Notes: generated by a model from the letters alone, not told the origin. DNA of 64,000 nt from Myxococcaceae bacterium (GCA_017500825.1 JAFVYB010000111.1:1-64000); one strand, 5' to 3'; counted from the first letter of the stretch, positions 50,420 to 59,795 are shown. Made by a program: numbers and translations.

Positions 50420-52708
50420 TTGGACGCCCCGCTCTACAACGACTGGCAGTTTGTCAGCCTCTCGCCCTTCCCGCCCTGGGCCCTCGGCCTCTTCGCGATC
50501 ATTCTCGTCCTGGCGCTCGGCCTCTCGCTCACCGCGCTCTCGGGAGAAACGCGCCGCGGCCGCCGCCTCACCCTTGGCCTGTTGCGCGCCGTGAGCGCCT
50601 GCTGCCTTTTCGCGCTCCTCCTCGAACCTGGTCTGCGCCTGATGCAGACCTCGCGCGCCAAAAACCGCGTCGCTGTCCTCATCGACCGCTCGGCCTCGAT
50701 GGCGCTTCCCGCCGCGCCGGACGGCTCGACGCGCTTTGAGAAGGCCAAGGCCATCGCGCGCGCCTCCAAGCCGCTGTTCGACGAGCTGGCCGACAACTTC
50801 ATCGTCGAGCTGTTCACCTTTGGCGAGGCGCTCGAACCGCTCCCCTCGCTCGACGCGCTCGACGCTGTCCCGCCCACCGACGGCTCAAGCGATCTGCTCG
50901 GCGCTCTGGAAGACGCGAAAAAGGGCAAGGGCGCCCAGGCCTCGCGCAAATTCTCCGGCGCCATCGTCCTCACCGACGGCGCGGACAACCGACGCCTGAA
51001 CCACGCACCCGACAGCCGGGCCAAAGACGCCCTGGAGGCCCTGGACGCGCCGATCACCACCGTCCTCGTCGGCGAGGCGGGCGCGCGCGATGTCTCAATC
51101 GACCGCGTGGCCGTCGACGACTTCGCCTTTGTGCGCAACAGCCTGACCATCACCGCCTTTGTCCGCGCCCCGGGCTTCGAGGGGAAAGAGCTGCCCGTCC
51201 ATCTCAAGGTCGACGGACGCGTCCTCACCTCGCGCAACCTCCGCGTCACCGGCGGCGAGACGCCCATGGCCGTCGACTTCACCTTTGCCCCGGACCGCAC
51301 CGGCCACTTTGCCTACACGGTCGAGATCCCGCCGCAGGAGGGCGAAGCCATCGCCGCGAACAACGCGCTCTCGTTCCCGCTCAAGGTCATCCGCGACCGG
51401 GTGCGCGCGCTGCATGTGGCTGGCCGCCCCTCGTGGGACATGCGTTTTTTGCGCGGCCTGCTCAAGGACGACCCCAACATCGACCTGGTGAGCTCCTACA
51501 TCCTGCGCGACCTCACCGACGACCCGAAGACGGTCAGCGACGGCGAGCTCTCGCTCATCCCCTTCCCCATGCGCGAGATCTTCCACGAGCAGATTCACAC
51601 CTTCGACGTGATCTTCATCCAGAACTTCGCGCACGAGGAACGGGCCTACGCGATGGGGCAATACCTCGACTCGATCGCCGACTATGTGCGCGGCGGTGGC
51701 TCGCTCGTCATGCTGGGCGGCGAGAACGGCTTTGGCGAGGGGCACTACGAGCGGACCGTGCTGCAGAACATCCTGCCGGTGACGCCGACCTCGGAACCGC
51801 CGCTGCAGGACGCCTTCCAGGCCCGCCTCACGCCTCAGGGACGGCACCACCCAATCACGCGCATCGCCGGGAGCGACGAAGCCAGCGACAGCATCTGGCG
51901 CGCGCTGCCGCCCATCGCCGGCGCCCATGTCACGCGGGCCAAGCCGGGCGCGCAGGTCATCCTCGACCACCCCTTTGCCGCGCGGGAAGGCCAGAACATC
52001 CCGCTCGTCGTCCTGGGCGAAGCGGGCGAGGGGCGCGTGATGACCGTCCTGAGCGACGGCACCTGGCAGTGGGCCTTCAGCGCAGACGAGGCTTTTTCCA
52101 ACGCGCGCCTCTACGAGCGCTTCTGGGCACGGGCCATCCGCTGGCTCATCCGCGATCCCGAACTGACGCCGGTCAACCTCACGCTCGACAAATCGGCGCT
52201 CGAACCAGGGGAGGCGCTGGCCATTCAGGTCGAGGTGCGGCGGCGCGACTACACCCCGGCCAAGGCGGCCGAGATCGAGATCGAGCTGACCGACGCGAGC
52301 GACGGCGCCGTGGTGATGCGCGAAAGGGCGATGGCCGGTCCAGAGGGCATCCTGAGGCGCGAGCTGACGGTCGACAAACCTGGCCCCTACAAGATCCGGG
52401 CGCGCGGCTTTGAGGCGGGTCAGTCGCTCGGCGAGGATCAGAGCGCGCTGGCGGTCCACGCTTCCGGACCGGAGAAGTCAGACGCCGCTGTCCGGCCAGG
52501 CCTCCTCGAAGAGATCGCCCAACTGACAGGCGGCCTTTTTGAGGACAACCCCGAACACCTCTCCAAGGCGCCCCTGAACGACCCCGAAATCGTCGAGATC
52601 GGGCAGCGCCGCGATGAGCCGCTCGCGCACCAGGCAATTTTCCTCGCCGTCATCGCCCTGTGCTGCGCCGCCGAATGGGTCCTGCGCCGCCGCTGGGGCT
52701 ACCCCTGA
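50420..52708 (+). CDS. Membrane-anchored VWA / glutamine-amidotransferase-like protein
   Basis: 762 aa from a TTG start; no ATG is available in this frame before the first membrane helix, so the start is uncertain. Two or three N-terminal helices (WALGLFAIILVLALGLSLTA and VSACCLFALLLEPGLRLM) precede a von Willebrand A-type domain with the metal site VAVLIDRSASMAL (DxSxS) and LTDGADNR. The centre (about 370-570) looks like a class I amidotransferase-like fold (YVRGGGSLVMLGGENGFGEG) without an obvious Cys. A last membrane helix, AIFLAVIALCCAAEWVLRR, ends the protein. This architecture accompanies DUF4159 in MoxR/BatA-type loci. It is inner-membrane with the large part periplasmic. Its role is unknown. 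Confidence 0.82.
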   Translation: MDAPLYNDWQFVSLSPFPPWALGLFAIILVLALGLSLTALSGETRRGRRLTLGLLRAVSACCLFALLLEPGLRLMQTSRAKNRVAVLIDRSASMALPAAPDGSTRFEKAKAIARASKPLFDELADNFIVELFTFGEALEPLPSLDALDAVPPTDGSSDLLGALEDAKKGKGAQASRKFSGAIVLTDGADNRRLNHAPDSRAKDALEALDAPITTVLVGEAGARDVSIDRVAVDDFAFVRNSLTITAFVRAPGFEGKELPVHLKVDGRVLTSRNLRVTGGETPMAVDFTFAPDRTGHFAYTVEIPPQEGEAIAANNALSFPLKVIRDRVRALHVAGRPSWDMRFLRGLLKDDPNIDLVSSYILRDLTDDPKTVSDGELSLIPFPMREIFHEQIHTFDVIFIQNFAHEERAYAMGQYLDSIADYVRGGGSLVMLGGENGFGEGHYERTVLQNILPVTPTSEPPLQDAFQARLTPQGRHHPITRIAGSDEASDSIWRALPPIAGAHVTRAKPGAQVILDHPFAAREGQNIPLVVLGEAGEGRVMTVLSDGTWQWAFSADEAFSNARLYERFWARAIRWLIRDPELTPVNLTLDKSALEPGEALAIQVEVRRRDYTPAKAAEIEIELTDASDGAVVMRERAMAGPEGILRRELTVDKPGPYKIRARGFEAGQSLGEDQSALAVHASGPEKSDAAVRPGLLEEIAQLTGGLFEDNPEHLSKAPLNDPEIVEIGQRRDEPLAHQAIFLAVIALCCAAEWVLRRRWGYP

Positions 52709-53041
52709 GCGCGAACACGCCTTCTGGCGACAAGAATGCGAGCGACGCGCCCTGTCCCTGTTCCACCGCCACCGGCACAAGTCGCCGACGCCGATAAAAG
52801 TTCGCGTCCGAGGGAATCTGGCGTGGCGGGCGGAAGCCCTCTGGGGCATGGTGCGCCGCCCTTTAAGAGCGACCTGGCCAGCCGCCTGAGCGCGCTTTTG
52901 ACCGCGCGTCCCTGACAGCGAGAACGCCCCGCGCCGCTGTCAAAGCCGTTGCCGACACCGGATGGGGCGCGCCGCCTGTCGCCCTGAAGCAATCCCCTCA
53001 CCTGTCCATCCATCCACCCACACCCCCAGGAGCCCCCTGCC
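52709..53041. other. Intergenic region before pepD
   Basis: 333 bp, GC-rich. Only unsupported short frames are present. AGGAG at 53028-53032 is the ribosome binding site of the dipeptidase. No terminator with a T run and no clear promoter were found. Confidence 0.45.
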
Positions 53042-54574
53042 ATGAGCCAATCGATCGCCGACCTGAAACCCGCCCTCCTGTTCAAGCACTTCGACGCCCT
53101 GACCAAGGTGCCGCGTCCCTCCAAGAAGGAGGAAAAAGTCATCGCCTGGCTGCAAAAGACCATCGAGGCGCTCGGCTACGAGCCCTTGGTCGACGAGGTG
53201 GGCAACATCGTCGTGCGCAAGCCCGGCTCCCAAGGCCACGAGGACGCGCCGCGCCTGCTCCTGCAGAGCCACGTGGACATGGTCTGCGAAAAGAACCGCG
53301 ACACGGCGCACGACTTCGAAAACGACCCCATCGACGCCTACATCGACGGCGAGTGGATTCGGGCGCGCGGCACCACGCTGGGCGCGGACAACGGCATCGG
53401 CGTGGCGGCGGCGCTGGCGCTCCTCGAAGCCAAGGACCTCGTCCATCCACCGCTCGAAATGCTCTTCACCATCGACGAGGAGACCGGGCTGACCGGCGCG
53501 GGCGCGCTCAAGGCCGAGCAGATCGAGTCGCGCCGCATGATCAACCTCGACTCCGAAGAGGAAGGCATCGTCTACGTCGGCTGCGCGGGCGGCTGCGACA
53601 CCTCGGGACGCCTGGAGGTCGACTTCGAGGACCTGGAAGAGAAGGGCTACGTGCCGCGCCTGCTCCTCGTCAGCGGTCTCAAGGGCGGCCACTCGGGCAC
53701 CGACATCGACAAGGGCCGCGGCAACGCCATCAAAATCCTCGGCCAGACCCTGCGCGCGCTCTTTCGCGACGTGCCGGGCACGCGCGTCAGCACGCTTTCC
53801 GGCGGCAGCAAGCGCAACGCCATCGCCCGCGAAGCCGACGCCCTCATCCACCTGCCCGAGGCTGATCTCGACAAGGCGCAGTCGGTCGTCGAGGCCATCG
53901 AGGCCGAGGTCAAAGCCGCGCTCGCCCCCGTCGAACCCGACCTCAAAATCGCGCTCGGCCAGCCCTCGCCCGACAGCGAGCCGCGCGCCAAGACCCGCTC
54001 CTTCCAGTTTGGCCCGCTCAAGGTCGACATCGAGCTCTCGCAGGAGCCCAAGATCCTCAAAAAGAAGCACATCCGCCGCGTGCTCGACGTGATCCAGGCG
54101 CTGCCGCACGGCGTCTTGCGCATGAGCTCGGACATCGAGGGCCTTGTCGAGACCTCGACCAACCTCGCGACCCTGACGATGGACGGCGACGATTTGACCA
54201 TCGGCACGAGCCAGCGCAGCCTCATCGACAGCGTCAAGGCAGAGGCCGTCGCCCAGGTGCAGGCCGTCTTCCGCCTCGCCGACTTCAAGGTGAAGAGCGG
54301 CGCCGGCTACCCCGGCTGGAAGCCCAACATGGACTCTGCGCTCCTCGCCGCGTTCAAGGCGGCCTACGCCGAGATCGAGGGCAAAGATCCAAAGGTCCTG
54401 GCCATCCACGCCGGATTGGAGTGCGGCCTGATCGGCGAAACCGTGGCGGGCATGGACATGATTTCGGTCGGTCCCACCATCCTCGACCCCCACTCGCCGG
54501 ACGAGCGGCTGCACATCGGCGACACGCAAAAATTCTGGAACGTGCTCACCAAACTCATCGAGCGCCTGGCCTGA
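53042..54574 (+). CDS. pepD: Aminoacyl-histidine dipeptidase (M20C, PepD)
   Basis: 510 aa. A zinc metallodipeptidase of the M20 family that hydrolyses a broad range of dipeptides, including Xaa-His. The metal and catalytic positions are visible: His77 and Asp79 in LQSHVDMV, Asp116 in LGADNGIGVAAAL, the catalytic Glu146 and neighbouring Glu147 in TIDEETGLTGAGAL, and the C-terminal His in DPHSPDERLHIGD. A dimerisation lid domain lies between, with SGLKGGHSGTDI. The length (about 490 in the family) is normal. AGGAG lies 9-10 nt before the ATG. It is cytoplasmic and monocistronic, with a good terminator at 54611-54648. Confidence 0.95.
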   Translation: MSQSIADLKPALLFKHFDALTKVPRPSKKEEKVIAWLQKTIEALGYEPLVDEVGNIVVRKPGSQGHEDAPRLLLQSHVDMVCEKNRDTAHDFENDPIDAYIDGEWIRARGTTLGADNGIGVAAALALLEAKDLVHPPLEMLFTIDEETGLTGAGALKAEQIESRRMINLDSEEEGIVYVGCAGGCDTSGRLEVDFEDLEEKGYVPRLLLVSGLKGGHSGTDIDKGRGNAIKILGQTLRALFRDVPGTRVSTLSGGSKRNAIAREADALIHLPEADLDKAQSVVEAIEAEVKAALAPVEPDLKIALGQPSPDSEPRAKTRSFQFGPLKVDIELSQEPKILKKKHIRRVLDVIQALPHGVLRMSSDIEGLVETSTNLATLTMDGDDLTIGTSQRSLIDSVKAEAVAQVQAVFRLADFKVKSGAGYPGWKPNMDSALLAAFKAAYAEIEGKDPKVLAIHAGLECGLIGETVAGMDMISVGPTILDPHSPDERLHIGDTQKFWNVLTKLIERLA

Positions 54575-54610
54575 GGCGACGAGACGCCGAGGGACAGACC
54601 AACCACCCGC

Positions 54611-54648
54611 GAAAAGCGCCGCGCGCCCCACAGGCCGTGGCGTTTTTC
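54611..54648 (+). terminator. Rho-independent terminator of pepD
   Basis: A 10-bp stem, GAAAAGCGCC (54611-54620) with GGCGTTTTTC (54639-54648), one G-T pair, encloses a GC-rich 18-nt loop; five T lie in the 3' arm. It lies 37 bp after the pepD stop. Confidence 0.75.
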
Positions 54649-54720
54649 ATTGCCCGCAAGGCTTCCCCGCGCGGCCACGCGCCCGAGCGCAGAGAGCCTG
54701 AAGTCAGAGGGACGAACGCC

Positions 54721-55203
54721 ATGACCATCACCGCCGATGACATCCGCCAAAAGCGGTTCACCGCGAGCGCCAACGGCCTGAACGCGACCGAGGTGCGGGC
54801 CTTCCTGGAGGCGATCGCCGATGCCTACGCGGCGCTCGAACGCGACAACGCGCACCTGCGTTCGACTCTGACCGCGGCGCCAAGCGACCTGGTCGGAGCG
54901 AGGGATGACAGCCCCATCGCCCGGACCAGCCTCGCCGCCGAGGACAGGGCTCACGGCAAAAACGACGCGGCGCCGGGCGAGGCCAGAGCCGCTGTCCGGC
55001 TGCGACGGCTCATGGACGACATCAACGAACTCAAGCGCCAGCGCCTGCAATTCGAATCCCAGCTGGAGGCGCTCCTCACCGAGCATCTCAAACTGCTCGC
55101 GGCCACGCGTTCGAGCGCGTCGCAAATCGATGTCGAGGCGGCCTTTCCCGCCGCGGACCAGGCGGGCGCCGACAATGGCGACAGCGCCGGGAGTGACAGC
55201 TGA
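54721..55203 (+). CDS. DivIVA-domain protein
   Basis: 160 aa from the ATG at 54721 (the frame is open from 54421 but overlaps pepD). Residues 1-45 match the N-terminal membrane-binding part of DivIVA/GpsB: ITADDIRQKRFTASANGLNA, then TEVRAFLEAIADAYAALERD. A coiled-coil stretch (LRRLMDDINELKRQRLQFES) follows after a variable linker; the tail is Ala/Asp/Ser-rich. Such proteins bind curved or polar membrane and guide growth or division factors. It lacks the long coiled coil of Bacillus DivIVA. The stop overlaps the ATG of the DUF167 gene by 1 bp (TGATG); the pairing of DivIVA-type and YggU genes is common. Confidence 0.82.
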   Translation: MTITADDIRQKRFTASANGLNATEVRAFLEAIADAYAALERDNAHLRSTLTAAPSDLVGARDDSPIARTSLAAEDRAHGKNDAAPGEARAAVRLRRLMDDINELKRQRLQFESQLEALLTEHLKLLAATRSSASQIDVEAAFPAADQAGADNGDSAGSDS

Positions 55204-55505
55204 TGGCGGCGCCTCCCTACCTCTGCGCGTCGAGTGACGGCGTCGAGCTGATGCTTCACATCCAGCCGCGCGCCTCCAAGACCGGCTTTCAGGGCGAACA
55301 TGACGGTCGCCTCAAGATCCGGCTGGCGGCGCCCCCTGTCGATGGCGCGGCGAACGACGAGTTGACGCGTTTTCTGGCCGCGGCCTTTGGCGTGCAGCGG
55401 CGCGCGGTGGCGATCGTCTCGGGCGAAAGCGGTCGGCGAAAGCGGGTGCGCATCGCGGGCGTCGACTTGGAACAGGCCGAAAACATCCTGCGCGATCTCA
55501 TCTGA
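55203..55505 (+). CDS. DUF167 (YggU/UPF0235) protein
   Basis: 100 aa. Matches the small UPF0235 family: LMLHIQPRASKTGFQGEHDG, then LKIRLAAPPVDGAANDELTR and VSGESGRRKRVRI. The characteristic PRASK, PPVDGAAN and SGxxGRxKxV stretches are all present, and the size is typical. The biochemical role is unknown. It starts on the last base of the DivIVA-domain gene's stop and is therefore translationally coupled. Convergent with the ABC exporter gene, with 136 bp of AT-rich sequence between them holding no clear terminator. Confidence 0.93.
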   Translation: MAAPPYLCASSDGVELMLHIQPRASKTGFQGEHDGRLKIRLAAPPVDGAANDELTRFLAAAFGVQRRAVAIVSGESGRRKRVRIAGVDLEQAENILRDLI

Positions 55506-55641
55506 AAACGCCCTTTGGCCGCGCGTTCCAGCGTCGGGCAAGCCCGCGCCAAACCGCCTAACCCCGCGAAATCATTAAAAAATTTTGATTTTAAATATTT
55601 GACAGGCCTGCGCCGCGCGGGGCGTCCTTGGGCAAACGAGC

Positions 55642-57492
55642 TCAAGCGTTCGACGCCGTCCGCGCCTCCCCTTCAGCCTCGGTGCCCACCGCTTTCTCGA
55701 CCACCTGGTCCCCTTCGCGCGACTGGGCCGCCCACAGCCGGGCGTAGAGGCCATCCGCGCGTTCGAGGAGCGTGGAATGCGTCCCCCGCTCGGCGATCCG
55801 CCCCTTGTCGAGGACGACGATCTCGTCGGCGCGCGCCACAGTCGTCAGCCGATGGGCGATGATCACCGCCGTGCGCCCCTGCATGAGCCGTTCGAGCCCT
55901 TCTTGCACCTGGCGTTCGCTCGCGCTGTCGAGGGCGCTCGTGGCCTCGTCGAGCAGGAGGATGGGCGCCTGTGTCAAAAAGGCCCGCGCGATCGACAGCC
56001 GCTGCCTCTGGCCGCCGGAAAGTCCCTGCCCCCGCTCGCCGATGGGCGCGTTCAGCCCACCCATGGCCTCGACAAAATCGAGCGCGTTCGCCGCTTCGAG
56101 CGCCGCGCGCATCTTCTCCCCGTCGATGTCTCGCCTGCCGCAGCCGATGTTGTCGGCCACGCTGCCGGCGAAGAGCACCGGATCCTGCGGCACATAGGCG
56201 ATGAGGCGCCTCAAATCGCGCACGCGCAAGGCGCGCACGTCCACGCCGTCGAGCCGGACCGCGCCCTTCTGCGGATCAAAGAAGCGCAACAGCAGGGCGG
56301 CGATGGTGCTCTTGCCCGAACCGCTCTCGCCGACGATGGCCACCTGACGCCCCTTGGGGATGGCGAGCGAGAGATTGTCGAGCACGCGCGCGCCGCGTTC
56401 GCCCTCGTAGGAAAAGTCGACCGCGTCGAGCTCGATCGCGCGTTCAAAGGTGGCCGTGGCGGGACTGGGCGGATCGGCGACGGCGTCGACGGCGTCGAGC
56501 ACCTCGAAGATGCGCTGGGCGCCGGCCTGTCCCTGGATGACCTGCTGGCCTGTGTGCGCCAGCTCCTTGAGCGGCCGATACATCAGCATCAGCGCCGCGA
56601 GAAACGAGAGCAGCGCCTCGGGCGCGAAGCCCTCTCCCACGAGCGACGAGCCGGCAAAAAAGAGCATGGCCGCGATGCCGAAGACGCCGAGCATCTCGAC
56701 CATCGGCGAAAAAGCGCCGCGCAACAGGTGCGAGGTCTTCATCAGGTCGAGATAGCGTTCCTGCGTCGCGTCAAAGCGACTGAGCTCGCCCGCCTCGCCG
56801 CGAAAGGCCTGGACAACGCGGATGTTGGCGACCGCCTCGCCGACCTGGCTTGAGAGCGTTCCCTGCAGCGCCTGGCCCTCGATCGTCACCCCGCGCAGAC
56901 GACTGGCGAATTTGAGGACGACCGTGACCGTCACCGGCGCCGCGCACAGGGCCGCGAGGAGCAGACGCCAGTCGAGAAAGGCGCAGACCAGCATCAGGGC
57001 CGCGATCTGCAGCGTGTCGCGGACGTAGCTTGAAAACGCCACGGTGAGCGCCTGCTCCACGGACTGAACGCTCATGCCAAAGCGCGCGATGAGGTCGCCC
57101 GAGTGCTGGCGGTTCATCCAGGCCTGCGGCAGCTCGAGATAGCGCGCGTAGAGGGTGCGCCGGATGGAGGCGATGACGCGCTGGCCGGTCGATTCCATCA
57201 GATAGGTCTGCAGCGCCTGCGCACTGGCGCGCATGAGGGCCACGGCGACGAGGCAGAGCGGCAGGGCGATGAAGAGTTCCTCTGTCGAAAAGCGCGTCAA
57301 AAAGTCGGCGCCGCTCACGCGGGAGGCGCCACCTGTCAGGAGCATCTTGAGCAGAGGGCCGATGAGCCAGGCGTAAAGCGCGGTGGCCACGGCAAAGACG
57401 AGCGAGGCGAGCACCGCGGCGCACAGGCGCAGGCGGAACGGGCGCAGGAACTTGAGAAGTCGGCAGTAGGGAGAGAGCGGCGCGTGTTCCAT
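55642..57492 (-). CDS. MsbA-like ABC exporter (fused permease-ATPase)
   Basis: 616 aa. An inner-membrane half-transporter working as a homodimer, probably exporting lipid A-core or another lipid. The N-terminal half contains about six membrane helices starting LRLCAAVLASLVFAVATALY. The C-terminal nucleotide-binding domain has Walker A VGESGSGKST (about 385-393), signature LSGGQRQRLS (about 488), Walker B ILLLDEATSALD (about 507-518) and the switch His in VIIAHRLTTV. Length and layout fit MsbA (about 580) with a short acidic tail. Substrate is inferred; no lpxK or kdt gene is adjacent. No frameshift. The start at 57492 precedes the first helix by about 15 residues. Confidence 0.9.
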   Translation of the reverse strand: MEHAPLSPYCRLLKFLRPFRLRLCAAVLASLVFAVATALYAWLIGPLLKMLLTGGASRVSGADFLTRFSTEELFIALPLCLVAVALMRASAQALQTYLMESTGQRVIASIRRTLYARYLELPQAWMNRQHSGDLIARFGMSVQSVEQALTVAFSSYVRDTLQIAALMLVCAFLDWRLLLAALCAAPVTVTVVLKFASRLRGVTIEGQALQGTLSSQVGEAVANIRVVQAFRGEAGELSRFDATQERYLDLMKTSHLLRGAFSPMVEMLGVFGIAAMLFFAGSSLVGEGFAPEALLSFLAALMLMYRPLKELAHTGQQVIQGQAGAQRIFEVLDAVDAVADPPSPATATFERAIELDAVDFSYEGERGARVLDNLSLAIPKGRQVAIVGESGSGKSTIAALLLRFFDPQKGAVRLDGVDVRALRVRDLRRLIAYVPQDPVLFAGSVADNIGCGRRDIDGEKMRAALEAANALDFVEAMGGLNAPIGERGQGLSGGQRQRLSIARAFLTQAPILLLDEATSALDSASERQVQEGLERLMQGRTAVIIAHRLTTVARADEIVVLDKGRIAERGTHSTLLERADGLYARLWAAQSREGDQVVEKAVGTEAEGEARTASNA

Positions 57493-57819
57493 GTGTCTTG
57501 AGGCAAAAAAGTGATGGGCGGGCGTTCACAAGCCCCCTCCCAAAGAGCTGTCAGGGCAGTGGCGACGGCGGGCTTTCGAACAGGCGCTCAATGCGGTCAC
57601 CTGTGGCGAGCGGACGCACTCGGACAGAAGGCAGAACCAAAGGCGTCTTGTCCGGCTCGTTTGGGGAGCCGCTGAACAGCGGGCGCGGGGCGGCGATTTT
57701 GGTGGCGGACCTGACAGCCGCAAACGCCTCCTCGGCATGAAAAGCGCCTGAAGAAGCCTCGCCCAAACGCCCACAGACCAGAGCGACACCCGCGCGGCCA
57801 GAAGCTTGGCGCGGCAGGC
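57493..57819. other. Intergenic region, possible small frame
   Basis: 327 bp between the exporter and the SpeE-like gene. An open frame on - (57551-57766, 71 aa) has moderately high third-position GC and ends RVRPLATGDRIERLFESPPS, but no family, no clear ribosome binding site and overlapping frames on the other strand. I cannot call it a gene. Promoter of the exporter is expected here but no consensus is evident. Confidence 0.35.
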
Positions 57820-59319
57820 TCAGTTCCAGCGCCGCCAGTCGTCCTCGTAATACTGAACGAGGCTCTGGTTGTTGAGGTGGTTGGCCTCCACCGGGAGGGG
57901 CGCCATGTCCGGCGTGAAGAGGAAGAGCGAGGGCATGTTGGCGTCGGTCAGGTAGCGCAGGCCATCGACATGGAGGCGGCTGGGGACCTCAAAGGGCCTG
58001 TCGAGCGCCAGCGCGAAGCCCCACTCGCCAAAGGACGGCACAAAGGCGTGGTAGGGGCGCACCTCGAAGCCGACCTCCTCCATCGTGCGCACGATGCACC
58101 AGAAGGCGGTGCGCGACATCAGGGGCGAGGTGCTCTGGACAGCGACCGGCGCGCCGGGGGCGAGCGAGAGGCGCAGCTGTCGGTAAAAGTGCGCCGTGTA
58201 GAGCTTGCCGAGGGAGAAGTTGTTGGGGTCGGGGAAGTCGATGATGACCGCGTCAAAGGGACCGCGCTTCTCATTCAGCCAGACGTAGGCGTCGTCGTTC
58301 ACCACCTCGACCTTGGGCGAGTCGAATGCGCCCTCGTTGAGCGAGCGCACGAGGGGGTGGGTGCGCGCCATGGCCGTCATCTCCGGGTCGAGATCGACGA
58401 GCGTGATCTTATCGATGGCCGGGTAGCGCAGCAGCTCGCGCACGGCCAAACCATCGCCGCCGCCGAGGACGAGCACGTTCTTCGCGCCAGGTCTGAGCGA
58501 GAGCGCGGGGTGAACGAGCGCCTCGTGGTAGCGATACTCGTCGACCGAGGAAAACTGCAGGTTGCCGTCGATGTAGAGCTGAAAGCTGGCGCGGCTGCGG
58601 GTGATGACGAGGCGCTGATGGGGGCTCGAACGGGCGTAGACGATCGGGTCGGCATAGACGCCCTCCTCGGAGATGCGCGTCAGCTGCTCAGAGGCGAAGA
58701 CGCCCGCGAAGAGGAATAGCAGCGTGAGGATGGCCTGCGTCCTGAGGAGCGCGACGCGGTGGAGCATCGGCCGAAGGAGCCAGGTGCAGGACAGGGCCAC
58801 GATCGCGTTGAGCGCGCCGACGATCAGGCTGGTGCGCACAAGCCCCAGCCTGGGCACGAGGAGCAGCGGGAAGGCCAGCGAGGCGATGAGGCCGCCGACA
58901 TAATCAAAGGAGAGCACCCGCGCGACCAGCTCCTTGAAGGTGAGCTGGTCCTTGAGCAGCCGCAACAGCAGCGGGATTTCCAGGCCACCGAGCACGCCGA
59001 TCATCGCCACGACGCCGTAGAGCAGCACCTGAAAGCCCGCCAGGCGCGCGAAAGCGATGAAGAACAGCGGCGCCGAGATGCCGCCGAGCAGCGCGACGAG
59101 GATCTCGATCTCGATGAAGCGGCGCGCCAGCTGCCTCTCGATGAACTTCGACAGGTAGGAGCCGATCCCCAGCGCCGAGAGATAGACGCCGATCACCGTC
59201 GAAAACTGCGTGATGGAGTCGCCGAGCAGATAGCTGGCGACACTGCCGGCGAGCAGTTCGTAGACGAGCCCGCAGGTGGACAGGACGAAGGTGATGACGA
59301 GCAGCGGCAGCGGGGTCAT
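57820..59319 (-). CDS. speE: Membrane-bound polyamine aminopropyltransferase (spermidine synthase-like)
   Basis: 499 aa. The N-terminal half has about six or seven membrane helices (PLLVITFVLSTCGLVYELLA, LLAGSVASYLL and on), and the C-terminal half is a spermidine-synthase fold. The AdoMet-type binding loop is VLVLGGGDGLAVRELL (about residue 285), followed by ITLVDLDPEMTAMA and the catalytic region AVIIDFPDPNNFSLGKLY (about 355), where the family has D-x-x-DP. It would transfer an aminopropyl group from decarboxylated AdoMet (made by SpeD in the same cluster) to an amine acceptor, at the membrane. The acceptor is unknown. It is the last gene of the - strand cassette; the DUF350 gene lies 29 bp upstream. 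Confidence 0.9.
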   Translation of the reverse strand: MTPLPLLVITFVLSTCGLVYELLAGSVASYLLGDSITQFSTVIGVYLSALGIGSYLSKFIERQLARRFIEIEILVALLGGISAPLFFIAFARLAGFQVLLYGVVAMIGVLGGLEIPLLLRLLKDQLTFKELVARVLSFDYVGGLIASLAFPLLLVPRLGLVRTSLIVGALNAIVALSCTWLLRPMLHRVALLRTQAILTLLFLFAGVFASEQLTRISEEGVYADPIVYARSSPHQRLVITRSRASFQLYIDGNLQFSSVDEYRYHEALVHPALSLRPGAKNVLVLGGGDGLAVRELLRYPAIDKITLVDLDPEMTAMARTHPLVRSLNEGAFDSPKVEVVNDDAYVWLNEKRGPFDAVIIDFPDPNNFSLGKLYTAHFYRQLRLSLAPGAPVAVQSTSPLMSRTAFWCIVRTMEEVGFEVRPYHAFVPSFGEWGFALALDRPFEVPSRLHVDGLRYLTDANMPSLFLFTPDMAPLPVEANHLNNQSLVQYYEDDWRRWN

Positions 59320-59348
59320 GGCGGGCGCGTCGGCTTGGTTGGGCCGCC

Positions 59349-59561
59349 TCAGTTGATGGAGACGGCGATGATGATCGACAGGCCGATGATGACCGAGCCG
59401 ATGATGATGCCGAGCGAGATGTTCTGATCCTCCTCGATCTCTTTCTTGAGAGAGAAGGGCGAGACCTTGACGATCCCGAGGAAGGCGGCGCCGAAGACGA
59501 TGACGCCGACGAGAGAGAAGACGAGGGATTCGACGATGCCCTGAAGCAGATGTTCGAACAT
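59349..59561 (-). CDS. DUF350 small membrane protein
   Basis: 70 aa. Two hydrophobic helices (LVFSLVGVIVFGAAFLGIVK and SLGIIIGSVIIGLSIIIAVS) flank a charged loop (KKEIEEDQN). This is one DUF350 (YjfL-type) repeat, usually present twice in longer proteins. Such proteins sit in the inner membrane, and in other genomes they accompany polyamine and DUF4178 genes. The ATG is immediately adjacent to the stop of the small lipoprotein gene upstream, so the two are coupled. Function unknown. Confidence 0.8.
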   Translation of the reverse strand: MFEHLLQGIVESLVFSLVGVIVFGAAFLGIVKVSPFSLKKEIEEDQNISLGIIIGSVIIGLSIIIAVSIN

Positions 59562-59756
59562 CTATTTTCCTCCGCGAAAGCCGCCGGACCAGAAGGAGCC
59601 TGAGCGGCGGTAGTAATGCCCGCCCGTCGCGTGTCGCGCCGAGATGGGCTGTTGGATCTCATCGGTGGCTGGCGAGAGTTCGCAGCCGAAGAAGCCGACG
59701 ACGGCGTAGAGCGCCACGGCGGCCACGGTCACGATCTTGAAGGTCTTCATCAGCAT
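59562..59756 (-). CDS. Small lipoprotein of the polyamine cassette
   Basis: 64 aa from the ATG at 59756, which has GGGGAG seven bases upstream; the frame is open to 59789. The N-terminus MKTFKIVTVAAVALYAVVGF leads to lipobox GFFGC. The mature part is only about 43 residues, with HYYRRSGSFWSGGFRGGK at the end, rich in Gly, Ser, Arg and aromatics. No family is recognised. Conserved position between DUF4178 and DUF350 genes suggests it is part of the same membrane complex. Its stop directly abuts the DUF350 ATG. Confidence 0.65.
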   Translation of the reverse strand: MLMKTFKIVTVAAVALYAVVGFFGCELSPATDEIQQPISARHATGGHYYRRSGSFWSGGFRGGK

Positions 59757-59795
59757 GGCCGCGCTCCCCACTCTCCCAAGGCCGTCCACTCAAGG

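Noticed and set aside
52940-54631. 563-residue - strand frame opposite pepD
   Set aside because: No domain; the + strand has a complete M20 metal site and ribosome binding site.
55599-55621. TTGACA between the convergent DUF167 and ABC genes
   Set aside because: No -10 at the right spacing and no gene downstream in that direction.
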